The notes under the pieces: generated by a model
Databases searched by the model: none
What the model was told of the DNA's origin: nothing
The model's input: the letters and a program-made list of their open reading frames with translations, nothing else
Program-made: the position numbers and the translations under genes
Assembly (NCBI RefSeq): GCF_026127265.1
Contig: NZ_WWFG01000001.1
Coordinates: forward strand, 868,001 to 932,000
From: Nostoc sp. KVJ3
GTDB taxonomy: Bacteria > Cyanobacteriota > Cyanobacteriia > Cyanobacteriales > Nostocaceae
Direction of reading: 5' to 3'
DNA: 64,000 bases
Shown: positions 26,657-36,255 of the stretch, one piece after another
Numbering within the stretch: position 1 is the first letter of the stretch
Layout of the letters: each line of letters begins with the position of its first letter

Positions 26657-27034
26657 ATGACAACTGTTCAAGTTACATACGCAGGTCTAATCAAAGTAAA
26701 AAGGGGTGAGGCTCCCAAAGAGCTATACTCCCACCAAAACGAAGCAATCATAGCGCTGAATGAAACTAATAAAAATGCCTTTGAAGGCTTGCTAGTGCTA
26801 CCCACGGGTGGCGGAAAAACGTTAACAGCAGTTCACTGGCTACTACGTAATTTTATTAACAAAAACAAAAAGGTTCTGTGGATTGCTCATCGCCATGAGT
26901 TACTTGACCAAGCACTTGAGACACTTCAACTTAGTGCCTATTCGGTATTGAGCCGAGATACGTGTAAAAACCTGCAAGATGGTCTGGAAACCGTTGATAT
27001 ATCTATGTTTCAAAGATTTCTGGTGGAAGATTAA
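26657..27034 (+). pseudogene. DEAD/DEAH-box helicase, N-terminal fragment
   Basis: The 125-aa translation has YSHQNEAIIAL, Walker A LLVLPTGGGKTLTAVHWL and motif Ia VLWIAHRHELLDQALETLQL, as in cyanobacterial plasmid helicases of SF2. Recognisable helicase sequence fades after about residue 95 (near 26950), and the remainder comes from the flank of the adjoining transposase remnant. The rest of the helicase (motifs II-VI) is absent, so it is a truncated pseudogene. Confidence 0.8.
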
Positions 27035-29430
27035 TAGCAGCTTCCAATGGTTGGGGAATATTATGTAAATTCACCACATAATCACCGTATCTTTTGATAT
27101 GTCTTGTGATGTATGGACTCATTGCTGCAAGGTGTCGCATAGGAATCAGTTCTTCCTGTGACATTAACGTTTGGATAGCCAACGACATATCAACCGTATT
27201 CTGCAAAATAACTGCGCTTGCTACCAAATCAAGATACTTCAGCCGCTTTTCCTGCTCAATAGGATCATTTTCAGTAATCGCTCCCAGCTTACCAAAGAAT
27301 ACCCAGTCCAGAAAGGCATTGTACATCTCCACAATATTGGTTATCGCTGTAATCTCATGCCGAAGAGCCACATTAGAAACATAGTCAAGCAAAAACATAG
27401 TCCGTACTACCTTACCCAACTCAAGAAAAGCTTGATAAAGTCGATTTTTTTTACTATAACTACCCAGCTTACGTAGAAGCGTCGAAGGCATCACCTTGCC
27501 TGCCTTAATTGACAGGACTACACGTATCATGTCATACCAATGAGTCTTGATTAAATTCCAATTGACCACGCCCTTAAACAACGGTTCGATATGCTTGTAG
27601 GTAACATCTGCACTGGGGCGTACACGAAAATAAACCAAAATGCCTTGTCCAGTTCAACCAATGCTCAACATTACAAAGGATTTCTAAGATACTGCGCTCC
27701 GGCATCAAAGCCCGAATTTTTGATTCTAATTCTTCCACTTCATCCGTTTGAGCTAGGGATGGGATTCTTTTAAGTACAGGTTCTCCGTCTTTATTGATGG
27801 TGAATTGTTTATCAACCGCACAAATCTCATCTACAACGAAAGCTACCTGCGCTAATTTATCTTGTAGGTGTTTAACAAAGTCATCCGGGTTAGCAGGAAA
27901 TTCAAGTAAGCGACAGTATTCTTCTATCAAAGGTTCGCATTCAGCATGACTCAATAATTGTTCGCGGAAATCGGCATAACTTGACGAACCCACAACACAC
28001 GCATCTGCTGTTTTAAATTCAGTTGCTAGATTTGAAAAGATGCAAATTTCTAACTGCTGACGAACCAAAACCTCAGCTCCATCAATTTCTTCTACAACTA
28101 GCGCACGCCAGTTACTACTAATAAAATCTAAATCAATGTCAAATGGCAAATACTTAGCACGTTTGTGTTGATTCTCTAACACGAACTTTAATGCTTCAAT
28201 TACTGACTCATCAGCAGAAGTTGAGAGAATATCTAGAGAAGCCACCAAACTAAAAAGTGCTTTCCGATTGGCAGAATAGAACCGCCACATCAAAGGTAAG
28301 TGGTTGTTGGTGTTGTACGCCGCAATCTCATCCAACTTTTGCAGCAACAATTCTGTACCACCATGTTCATCCAAAATTGATTGCACCTGTTCTCCAAAAA
28401 CAGCATTATCCTGAGTTTCTTTGGCTTTTGTAGATGCTTTTAATACTTGCCCAAAGGTAGCCAATAACTCTGATGTTTCAGTTAAATGTTTGTCGCGTAA
28501 TTCCTGCAATCGCTGTTTAGCATTATTTTGAATCTTGAGGATACGTTTAATAAACATATCAACAAGATAATCACGGGTGTTAACCTGTGCCTCGTACAAT
28601 AGACATAACAGCAACGTCCGACGTTTGGGTAAATTAATATCTTGAAATTCCGAGATATCCAAAGCCCTAGCCTGTGCTGCAAAATGTCTAACTTTGGTGA
28701 TGGCAATACTTTGTAGCAGTCGCTTGGCATCACCAAAAGTCATGAGAACATCAAACTTACTTTGTAGGAGTTTCATCCCACTAAGTTTGGCACTTTTAGG
28801 TGGCGATTTTAGTAAATTAAGAGTGGGATTTTCATCTACCTCATTATCAGTAACTACTAGCAATTGGTCTAAATAAATCTGCTCGTTGATGGAAAGACCC
28901 TCAGAACAAAGTGCAAACAAGCGATTATTGACCATTGAACGAATGTGGCGAATTAATCGGTCAAGGGTACTAAATGCTGGTAACTCGTATCGTTCTTTAA
29001 CTAATTCTTCAATGGCTACATTTATTAAATCAGCAGGGTGGTCTTTTACCTGGGCAGCTTCTGCAACTAATGCGGCTATTAATCTTTGACCTGCCTTATC
29101 ATACTGTTTGACTTTCAGGTAATCCCGAATCGCCTGAAGATAAGTGTAGCGTTGGCGTTCGGATGGAATGGCTTTTACCCAATCTTGTAACTTTAAACAC
29201 GACCGTAGATGTTTGATAACCGCAATTGGTACTAATTCGGGGTGGGGAAAATAACCAAGCCTTTGGAAGGATTTTAGCATGATCATAAAACTAAGAAATC
29301 CTTCGTGGCTCTTAGTTTTGGACTTTGCAAACTTGATTTCTTCGCTTTGTGGGGTATAAAGCTCTGCAAGCTCTTTTGGGTTAGGAAATTGTTTGAATTT
29401 AGGATATGCAGTACGGTCAATTAAGGTCAT
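27003..29430 (-). pseudogene. Tn3-family transposase with internal deletion
   Basis: Two overlapping minus frames, 27574-29430 (N-terminal 594 or so codons, from DUF4158 to ILCNVEHWLNWTRHFG) and 27003-27638 (C-terminal 211 codons, from VTYKHIEPLFKGVVNW to the natural end IPQPLEAAINLPPEIF), belong to one transposase. The segment between HFG and the YKHIEPL region, which holds catalytic Asp residues in the family, is missing, and the join is out of frame. It is unrelated in sequence to the intact element at 22.5-26.4 kb. The enzyme cannot be active. Confidence 0.88.
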
Positions 29431-29612
29431 TCAGGTGATATTTAAAACATAAAAAATGCCAAAAACAACTAGATGGTGGTTGATCCCTCACTGTTCAACC
29501 CCATAGTATTTTATATTCTTTTGGATACAGATAATTAATTGAATTAATTTCCACACTTTTTTGATGAATAATGCTGTTTTTGGAGATAAAGAATAGGCAA
29601 TAAATGTTGCTT
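29431..29612. other. transposon end and integrase flank
   Basis: Reading the minus strand from 29502 gives GGGGTTGAACAGTGAGGGAT, whose GGGG tip is the expected form of a Tn3-family terminal repeat for the decayed element. The matching opposite end was not found next to 27003, consistent with deletion. No gene seen. Confidence 0.45.
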
Positions 29613-30515
29613 CTAACTATCTGGATTTATCAGAATACTTAAAGCATGACGTGCAGCTGATTCTGATTTTTGTGAGGTAACTTTCTGATAACGTAAAGTG
29701 GTTTGAATGTTTTCATGTCCCATGAGTGAGCGTAACTCTTCTATACTGATTAATCCTACCCGTTCGGTAGCATAAGTGTGACGTAAATCATGGATGCGTA
29801 CACCGTTTAATTCGGGATATGTGCTGGTGATTTTTCGCCAATAATCGTGGAATGTGTAGTAGCTAATTCTACTGACTTTCAGGGTGACTGGATGTTGTGC
29901 TGTAAACAGTGCGTCGATATTTTTATGGCGTGAATACTTGAAATATTGAGCTAGGGATTCGGCTGCATCATCACTATAAAAGCACCACTGTTGTTTGTTT
30001 CCTTTTCCCAATACCTGAAATTTCTGATTTTTGATATCTAGGTCTGATAAATTCAGGGCTAAAAGCTCTCCAATTCTGCATCCTGTACGATGCAATAAAT
30101 GAATTATTGCAGACATCCGCAGGTCATATTTGGTTACTTCGTAGAGTATATTTAACTGTTCAGGTGTTAGGTATTTTATTGTATCGTCGCTTTTATGTTC
30201 GCCTTTTTCTCGTTGTGGGGGACGCTGTTTTAATCCTCGAATTGGGTTGGATTTTATATACCCTTGCTCGACGGCAAAGTTAAATAGGCTTTGCAGTATT
30301 GCTTGATGCTTATGGTGAGTTGTGTATTTTAAATGTGAGAGTGTATCTAGATACTCAACTAATGTTTGCTTACTGATAATTTCGATTGACCAACTTCCGT
30401 ACTCTGTTAGTAAGCTTAAGAGAGTAATTTCGTAGGTTTTGATGGTACTGGGTGCTAACCCAGTTCGTTCTAAAAATTTGACGGCAACGGTGGCTAATGT
30501 GACAGCTTGCTTCAA
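29613..30515 (-). CDS. tyrosine recombinase / site-specific integrase
   Basis: The 300-aa product has an N-terminal SAM-like core-binding domain (LAPSTIKTYEITLLSLLTEY) and a C-terminal catalytic domain with Arg in LLHRTGCRIGELLALN, His-x-x-Arg in GVRIHDLRHTYATE, His in LRSLMGHENIQTTLRY and the likely nucleophile Tyr in LRYQKVTSQ. XerC/D-like length. No attachment site is evident. It may be a plasmid dimer resolver or the integrase of a lost element. It is divergent from holA with a 96-bp gap. Confidence 0.92.
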   Translation of the reverse strand: MKQAVTLATVAVKFLERTGLAPSTIKTYEITLLSLLTEYGSWSIEIISKQTLVEYLDTLSHLKYTTHHKHQAILQSLFNFAVEQGYIKSNPIRGLKQRPPQREKGEHKSDDTIKYLTPEQLNILYEVTKYDLRMSAIIHLLHRTGCRIGELLALNLSDLDIKNQKFQVLGKGNKQQWCFYSDDAAESLAQYFKYSRHKNIDALFTAQHPVTLKVSRISYYTFHDYWRKITSTYPELNGVRIHDLRHTYATERVGLISIEELRSLMGHENIQTTLRYQKVTSQKSESAARHALSILINPDS

Positions 30516-30611
30516 TGAAAAAAGTGTGTTTTTAGCAAGGTAATTAACTCTTATTTTTTAAACCACCGCTTAGGACTAACGCCTGACAATTCAATGTTTA
30601 TCTAATCTATC

Positions 30612-31571
30612 ATGACTGTATACCTATACTACGGCGAAGATAGCTACTCACTAAATCAAAAAATTGATTATTTAGTGAATCAAAATGTTCATGCAGAATG
30701 GAAAGCTTTCAATTACATCAAGCTATCTGGAAATGAGAAAAATATTGCTGCCAAAGTCTTTACTGAGGTTATGACCTTGCCCTTTGGAGAAGGTAACAAA
30801 ATTATTCATACAGACAGCGACTCTCTAATTGGAAGTTTATCAAATGAAGATAATAACCAAGAACTTGAAAATCACCTTTCCCGAATACCTTCAAGCAACC
30901 TTCTATTAATTACTGGTAATAAAAAGCCAGATTCGCGCAGAACAGTAGTAAAAACTATCCTAAAATATGCCCAACAAGAAGAGTTTCCTCTCGTCCCAAG
31001 TTGGGATAAAAAGGGGATAGTTAACTTGATAGGAAAATATGCAGCCATCCATCAAGTTAAACTCACGCCAGATGTGACAGATTACCTAGCTGAAGCAATT
31101 GGGAATAACACTGCACGAGCCGATAGCGAATTTGCTAAACTTGCTGTTTATGCAAGCGAACAAATAATCTCTATTGAGGAAGTAAAATCTCTCGTTGGCA
31201 ATCAGAATACTGACTACCTAAAGCTTACTATTGCTATGTTAAGAAACCATGCAAGTTTAGCAATAGTGCAGGTATCTAAACTACTAAATAATAATGAACA
31301 CCCGCTCAAAATAGTAGCAACACTTACCTCTATTTTCCGCACTTGGTTAATAACAAAAGCTGGGGTAGAAACTAAATTATCTGATACGAAGATTGCAGAA
31401 ATAGCGGAACTTAAAAATCCCAAAAGATTGTATTACCTCAAAGAAGAAGTCAAGTTTGTAGGCGTTCAAAAGCTTAAACACAGCCTTACTTTACTTGTAC
31501 AACTCGAAGCCGAACTCAAAAGCGGAATTGACAACCTAACCAGTCGAATTGCTGAAATTTCTACGATATGA
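30612..31571 (+). CDS. holA: DNA polymerase III delta subunit (HolA-like)
   Basis: The 319-aa product has the delta pattern: N-terminal MTVYLYYGEDSYSLNQKIDY, LLLITGNKKPDSRRTVVKTI, then LTPDVTDYLAEAIGNNTARA and C-terminal helical collar (NHASLAIVQVSKLLNNNEHP, LKHSLTLLVQLEAELKSGID). Delta is the clamp-opening wrench of the clamp loader; it is normally chromosomal. Its TGA overlaps the holB ATG (ATGA), showing an operon. A plasmid copy with holB, ssb and partition genes is unusual. Identification is confident from order and motifs. Confidence 0.9.
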   Translation: MTVYLYYGEDSYSLNQKIDYLVNQNVHAEWKAFNYIKLSGNEKNIAAKVFTEVMTLPFGEGNKIIHTDSDSLIGSLSNEDNNQELENHLSRIPSSNLLLITGNKKPDSRRTVVKTILKYAQQEEFPLVPSWDKKGIVNLIGKYAAIHQVKLTPDVTDYLAEAIGNNTARADSEFAKLAVYASEQIISIEEVKSLVGNQNTDYLKLTIAMLRNHASLAIVQVSKLLNNNEHPLKIVATLTSIFRTWLITKAGVETKLSDTKIAEIAELKNPKRLYYLKEEVKFVGVQKLKHSLTLLVQLEAELKSGIDNLTSRIAEISTI

Positions 31572-32489
31572 AAAACAACCCATTTACAGAAATCACCGGA
31601 CAGCATACCGCCAAACTTCTCCTGACTGAAGCAATCGAACAGAATAAAATTGCTCCTGCATACCTATTTAGCAGTCAAGTTGAGGGAGTAGGGAAAGGAA
31701 AAACCGCTCTGGCGATTGCAACTGAGATCGCAGGAGAAAATAACCATCTAGACATCTTACAAATCAAACCAACCCATCTCGAAAACACCTCCCAGCAGAA
31801 AGGTATACCTGCTATTCGAGTAGAACAGGTGCGTGAGGTAATTGAATTTCTATCAACTAGTGCAGTCAAGTCCAAGCAAAAGGTGGTGATTATCCACGAA
31901 GCAGATATGCTCAACCCTACCGCCGCCAACAAACTTCTCAAGACGCTGGAAGAACCGAAAACTGGAACATTTATCTTGATCTCGTCCTATCCTCAAAAGC
32001 TATTACCCACTATCAAGAGTAGGTGTCAAATCATACCTTTCCAAAGGTTAACTGATGAGGAGGTTATCTCTGTCCTCAAAGACCAACAAATCGAGGTAAC
32101 AGAAAAAATACTAGCTATCAGTTCAGGTAGTCCTGGTCAAGCGATCCTTTTTGTAAGGGTATATCTCACTGGAAAACAACAAGCTAGCTATCAGTTCAGG
32201 TAGTCCTGGTCAAGCGATCGCCAACATGACAATGTTAGCTTGCATCTCAAAAGAAATCACAAGTCAACTGGAAGTGCCTCCTGACGATATTCTCAACGCA
32301 CTCAGTTTGAGTAACTCCATCTCAAGCTGGAATCACGAGACACAATTATGGCTGCTTACCTACCTGCAACACAACTGGTGGCAGAAATTAAAAAGCACTC
32401 AATTGCTAGCTAAATTCACCCAAGCAAGGAAGCAATTGCTGCATCACGTTACTCCTAGAAGCGTTTGGGATAACCTACTTCTGCCATAG
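31568..32489 (+). pseudogene. holB: DNA polymerase III delta-prime (HolB-like), split by a 73-bp insertion
   Basis: The first frame (31568-32203, 211 aa) has ITGQHTAKLLLTEAIEQNKI, the degenerate P-loop VEGVGKGKTALAIA, VVIIHEADMLNPTAANKLLK and TLEEPKTGTFILISS, as in delta-prime. It stops after AISSGSPGQAI plus a non-homologous tail. A second frame (32226-32489) supplies the C-terminal domain. A 36-bp block is repeated 73 bp apart (32111-32146 and 32184-32219). Removing one 73-bp unit rejoins ...GSPGQAI-ANMTMLACISK in frame. So the gene is interrupted, either a reversible or a recent inactivating duplication. Confidence 0.85.
32111..32219. repeat. 36-bp direct repeats flanking 37 bp inside holB
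   Basis: CTAGCTATCAGTTCAGGTAG... occurs at 32111-32146 and 32184-32219 without mismatch, with 37 bp (32147-32183, starting CTTTTTGTAAGG) between. Homologous recombination or slippage between the repeats would delete 73 bp and restore the delta-prime frame. Confidence 0.92.
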
Positions 32490-32567
32490 CAAAACCCATC
32501 CATTATCAAAAAGCACTGCCAGTTAGAAGTATTTCTAGCTGGCAGTATTTATTTACACATAAAGAAT

Positions 32568-33242
32568 ATGAACCAGCAGCAAAGCTTATTCGATGTCGAA
32601 GAAACCATCCGTAACAGCAAAAGCCAAAAAGCTAGCGAAATTCTTACTCCTAGCACTAGAAAGATACTTCAGTTACTAACCAGCCAAGGGATTAATAAAG
32701 TTGTAACAGCCAGTCTACTTGATCTAGCAGGAGCAAGTCATGAAATTGTTCAATACATCGTCGGGCCAATTGTGACTCAGCAAAACGGCTGGCAACAGTC
32801 AATTCCATCCTGGGTAGGAAAAGCGATCGCAGTTGATAGATTAGATGCAGCATTAGAAGATATAGACAAGGGAGAAGTAGGTAAACTCGCTTCTAGCAGC
32901 GAAGTTGTTGCACTGATGATGCCAATTGCTTTTGAAGTGCCGCTATCATCCGAATGGACAGATGTTTACCTCTGGGCAAGTTATGATGCCCTCGTCAGGC
33001 ACAGACCTTTCAAGAATTTCAACTACGAAAACCTCTGGGAGAAGATTGGTACAACTCCGGTTTCGTATGACAAAATCCGCTCTGATTATGAAACCCTGGC
33101 TACTGATATCCGCTCCCGTGTAGTCAAACACGCGGCGAAAGAAGGATGGGGTAAAAAGTCGTCAAATAAGAACAAACACCCTGTTACAGCAACTTCAACA
33201 GAAAGTAATACTAAGATGGAGCAATTGTCACTGTTCTCATAA
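32568..33242 (+). CDS. hypothetical replisome-associated protein with terminal clamp-binding-like motifs
   Basis: The 224-aa product is not a family I recognise. It begins MNQQQSLFDVEE and ends MEQLSLFS; both QQSLF and QLSLF closely match the bacterial beta-clamp binding consensus (QL[SD]LF). Between them are a helical domain (TPSTRKILQLLTSQGINKVV), IVTQQNGWQQSIPSWVGKAI and an acidic helical middle. It lies 78 bp downstream of holB on the same strand. A clamp-tethered accessory factor is an inference from the motifs and context. Confidence 0.7.
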   Translation: MNQQQSLFDVEETIRNSKSQKASEILTPSTRKILQLLTSQGINKVVTASLLDLAGASHEIVQYIVGPIVTQQNGWQQSIPSWVGKAIAVDRLDAALEDIDKGEVGKLASSSEVVALMMPIAFEVPLSSEWTDVYLWASYDALVRHRPFKNFNYENLWEKIGTTPVSYDKIRSDYETLATDIRSRVVKHAAKEGWGKKSSNKNKHPVTATSTESNTKMEQLSLFS

Positions 33243-33311
33243 CTAATTGTTAGTACTTTTTTCAACACTCTTCCCAAAGCCCTTCCTCTCCTTCTCTGTG
33301 AGAGGAGGTAG

Positions 33312-33455
33312 TTATTCTTTATAATAAAAATTACCTAATTTATGACACTGATTGACATAAATTCGTCTTGCTGAATCACTCGCTCTCAAGTCCTGACGTA
33401 AAAGTAATTTAAACGATTTTTCACGCTCTTTAAATTCCTTTACTGCCACAAGCAT
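33312..33455 (-). CDS. small hypothetical ORF downstream of the 33459-34617 genes
   Basis: ATG at 33453-33455, stop at 33312-33314, 47 aa (MLVAVKEFKEREKSFKLLLR...). It starts 3 bp after the stop of the 85-aa gene and could be cotranscribed. The product is basic and helical with no recognised motif. Small size leaves real doubt. Confidence 0.4.
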   Translation of the reverse strand: MLVAVKEFKEREKSFKLLLRQDLRASDSARRIYVNQCHKLGNFYYKE

Positions 33456-33458
33456 TTC

Positions 33459-33716
33459 TTATGATATTACAGGATTTTCATAAGTAGAAGAAAGTTCCTC
33501 ACTTGATGAATAAATCTTTAGTTTATTGCCAGCAGCTTGAGTTAGAAGTCGCTGAGTGTTATACGAACGCCACAGACCTAACTTCTCACGCTGTAGTGAC
33601 TCAATTTCAACTTCACCAATTCGGTTTGGAGTACTGCGCCGCACGTAGACAAAACAACCTTTATCAGCTGCTATAGTTAAACTCACTTTCAGACCATTAC
33701 CATCAAAATAAAACAA
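33459..33716 (-). CDS. small hypothetical protein
   Basis: The 85-aa product (MFYFDGNGLKVSLTIAADKG then CFVYVRRSTPNRIGEVEI) is beta-rich in the first half and helical after. It overlaps the upstream 304-aa gene by 14 bp, implying coupled translation. Not recognised. Confidence 0.6.
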   Translation of the reverse strand: MFYFDGNGLKVSLTIAADKGCFVYVRRSTPNRIGEVEIESLQREKLGLWRSYNTQRLLTQAAGNKLKIYSSSEELSSTYENPVIS

Positions 33717-34617
33717 CTGTTCGGTCTTGCCAACGTTCTAAATGAGACTCGATACAGAAGTAATCAGGTAAATCAGCCACCTGAGATTCATCATCAAGGA
33801 ATAAATCACTCTGGCTTTCGATAAAACTGGAATCCAGACCTATAAACTGTTTGAGAAAAACAAGCGTTTTCCCCCAACGTTCGTGTCCCTCAGTTTCAAA
33901 AGAAAACGCACCTTCTGAATACTGCGAACCGTACTTCTGTTGGAGTTGGGCAACAGCCTCTTGATTGATATCACCCTGCCAATCAGATTCAGTAAAAAAC
34001 TCTTTTAAAATCTCTTGTAAATAGATGGGTGAAAACTCATTAACATCTGGAGATTCATCATCAAAATCGTCTTCATAAGTATTAATAATAAATCTATCTA
34101 AGTCGATTTCTAGCTCTTGCTTTCTATTAACTGGCAGTAATGATTTAGCGTCTTCTAACCATAGAGGAAAATCTAAATAAGGATGGCCTTTGGCTAAGTA
34201 AGAATCACCTAAATCTGCTAAAATTTCAAGCGCGATAGTCCGGGCAAAATACTTATCTTGTGGATGCACGCATATTCGGTCTAGTTCCTTATCTACTAGC
34301 ATCATGGTAATTGCTAGTAGGGCAAACCATGACGCATCGTGCAAACAAGTCGGTAAATCAGCAATTAAATCTACTAATTTCAGTTCTAGGATTTCTACCC
34401 AAACGCCTATCCTAGTTGTATTTGAAACATCACAAAAATGCTCTACATCTTCTCCAACAGATGTTTCTCCTAACCAGGTAAGATTTTCTACCTGCAAAAA
34501 AGATGAGTAGTCAGAAGTCAGCTGGTTTTGGCTATCCTCATCCGACTGTATCCACATCAAAGCCAAAAGCATCAGCTTACAAATACTTACTCGCTTCAGG
34601 AGAAGATATTCAAGCAT
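33703..34617 (-). CDS. hypothetical acidic protein
   Basis: The 304-aa product is strongly acidic (TYEDDFDDESPDVNEFSP, SDLFLDDESQVADLPDYF) and largely helical. No membrane segment, signal peptide or known motif beyond a hydrophobic start (SICKLMLLALMWIQ) that may be a core helix. It runs opposite to the replication genes and shares an operon with the 85-aa gene. Function unknown. Confidence 0.6.
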   Translation of the reverse strand: MLEYLLLKRVSICKLMLLALMWIQSDEDSQNQLTSDYSSFLQVENLTWLGETSVGEDVEHFCDVSNTTRIGVWVEILELKLVDLIADLPTCLHDASWFALLAITMMLVDKELDRICVHPQDKYFARTIALEILADLGDSYLAKGHPYLDFPLWLEDAKSLLPVNRKQELEIDLDRFIINTYEDDFDDESPDVNEFSPIYLQEILKEFFTESDWQGDINQEAVAQLQQKYGSQYSEGAFSFETEGHERWGKTLVFLKQFIGLDSSFIESQSDLFLDDESQVADLPDYFCIESHLERWQDRTVVLF

Positions 34618-34854
34618 AAGTCATTATTTATAATTTTTAGATGCATACCACGCTAATTGCGATACCACCATAGCACAGAGTAACTTGTCGTTCCCTAGTA
34701 AAAACCACAATTTTACGATAAACAAGGACAAAAAATAACTCATAAGTATGAATAAAAAAGAATGTGGTTTAAATAAAACAACTCGTCAAAATAATAAATC
34801 CTGAAAGAACTAATGCTGACGCAGCAATAAGAGAAATATATAAATCCTCGCGTT
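34618..34854. other. divergent promoter region before ssb
   Basis: This 237-bp AT-rich gap separates the 304-aa gene from ssb. Apart from AAAGAACTAATGCTG-like AT-rich stretches and a weak ribosome binding site for ssb (GAGAAATATATAAATCC), I see no repeat or RNA gene. Confidence 0.5.
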
Positions 34855-35238
34855 ATGAACTATATCAACAAAGTCATGCTGGTTGGCAGATGCGGACAAG
34901 AACCTGAGCTGAAATACTTCGAGTCCGGTGCAGTTAAGGCTTCAATCTCTATTGCAGTCAGACCACCCTACAGAAGTGAACAAGCCCTTTGGTTTGATTT
35001 AGTCGCCTGGGGAAATCAAGCAGAAGTGATTGGAAATTACGTTCGTAAAGGAACCCAAATTGCAATTACTGGCGAGTTTGGATTTGATCGTTGGGCAGAT
35101 AAAAATTCTGGGACTATGCGGCAAAAACCCGTAATTACAATCAACGCTATTGAATTGTTAGGTTCACCCCGTAAGGAAGAATCTACATCCACTTCTGCAC
35201 CAAACGAAACACAGACTGTAGCTAACGCAAATTTCTAG
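34855..35238 (+). CDS. ssb: single-stranded DNA-binding protein
   Basis: The 127-aa product is a typical OB-fold SSB: MNYINKVMLVGRCGQEPELK, ASISIAVRP, WFDLVAWGNQAEVIGNYVRKG and ITGEFGFDRW. It stops after a short Ser/Thr-rich tail and lacks the acidic C-terminal tip (DDIPF-like) that recruits partner proteins, while the next gene has one. Found next to clamp-loader and partition genes it most likely serves plasmid replication. Confidence 0.93.
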   Translation: MNYINKVMLVGRCGQEPELKYFESGAVKASISIAVRPPYRSEQALWFDLVAWGNQAEVIGNYVRKGTQIAITGEFGFDRWADKNSGTMRQKPVITINAIELLGSPRKEESTSTSAPNETQTVANANF

Positions 35239-35311
35239 GAAATTACAAATCGCCTATGCAGTATAAATCGTAGGCGATAAATCATCTAATCAATCTACAA
35301 ATAAAACGAAC

Positions 35312-35731
35312 ATGATTCATAATACTGCAACTATCAATCTTAAGTCAGTGAACACTACCCACGACAAAGAAGGTTCTTTGATTGCCTTTGGGATCGCCGA
35401 ATTCTACTACCGTTCCAAGGAAGGAGTAGTTGCTGACGAGATGCCATTCCGTTCCAAGGGCGCACCCGCCGTCGTTATTAACGAACAAGGGGAAGGCGTA
35501 CACGGCACAGCAGAAGGATATCTCGATTTGCTAGTTGATAACAGGGGTGATTACAAAGAAAAGATTGCCACATTCGTAATCAGAAACTTTATGTCAGCAC
35601 AACCCATCAACGAACTCACCCAGGTTAGTAAAACCCCTGACTCGCCAGAAACTCCCGATTTTGCCAAAGAACTACTCGAAGATAACGTTACTTCGACAGA
35701 TGAAGATTTAGACCAAGAACCTCCGTTCTAG
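35312..35731 (+). CDS. SSB-like protein with acidic PPF tip
   Basis: The 139-aa product has ITATINLKSVNT-like opening strands, FRSKGAPAVVINEQGEGVHG and GDYKEKIATFVIRNF, compatible with an OB-fold. It ends in STDEDLDQEPPF, which closely copies the SSB acidic C-terminal tip (D-rich then P-P-F). Lying 73 bp after ssb on the same strand, it may supply the protein-interaction tail that ssb lacks. OB-fold is inferred; the tip is seen. Confidence 0.65.
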   Translation: MIHNTATINLKSVNTTHDKEGSLIAFGIAEFYYRSKEGVVADEMPFRSKGAPAVVINEQGEGVHGTAEGYLDLLVDNRGDYKEKIATFVIRNFMSAQPINELTQVSKTPDSPETPDFAKELLEDNVTSTDEDLDQEPPF

Positions 35732-35962
35732 ACCAAATTAACTGAATAATGCTAGTACATACAGGCTTACTTGTTGGTACTGGCATTATTTTTTTTACAG
35801 AAATCCGGAATAAAAATCCACTGTTTGGTAAAATCGCTGACATCAACTCATCTTATATAGTACATAAATACTAAAATACTTACACAAGAGCTAGATTTAA
35901 AACTTTTTTGACATAATTACCCCCACGGGTTGGGAATTGCCGTTGCCAACTTCATCTGACGG

Positions 35963-36253
35963 TTACAATTCAAAATCAAGACTGAATGTTTCGCCATCAG
36001 GATCTTCTGGTTTTGGGTCTGGAGATGGCTGGGGATTCGGCTGGTCTTGTTTGTTTGACTCAGTATTAATCGGCGTAAAAACTACTTGTTGTGCGGGTAA
36101 TCCACCCTTTATGAAAACAAAATAGCAATCAATGATAAAGTAAAGCGTCTCCAGGTAACTTTTACCTAGTTGTTGGGACTCTGCAAATATGCGTTCTCGG
36201 TAGTTATCTTTGAGCCGAATTTTTACCGGAGCTAAGTCTTGTTTATCTGCCAT
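35963..36253 (-). CDS. ParR-like partition adaptor
   Basis: The 96-aa product has a ribbon-helix-helix-like N-terminal part (LAPVKIRLKDNYRERIFAES, LGKSYLETLYFIIDCYFVF) and a Pro/Asp/Glu-rich C-terminal tail (PDPKPEDPDGETFSL), the architecture of ParR/StbB adaptors that bind parC with the first part and ParM filaments with the second. It begins 2 bp after the ParM-like stop, in canonical parM-parR order. Confidence 0.75.
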   Translation of the reverse strand: MADKQDLAPVKIRLKDNYRERIFAESQQLGKSYLETLYFIIDCYFVFIKGGLPAQQVVFTPINTESNKQDQPNPQPSPDPKPEDPDGETFSLDFEL

Positions 36254-36255
36254 TG

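Noticed and set aside
32111..32219. Programmed translational bypass in holB
   Set aside because: The 36-bp direct repeat fits ordinary tandem duplication better; there is no take-off/landing codon structure like phage T4 gene 60, and it cannot be shown from DNA alone.
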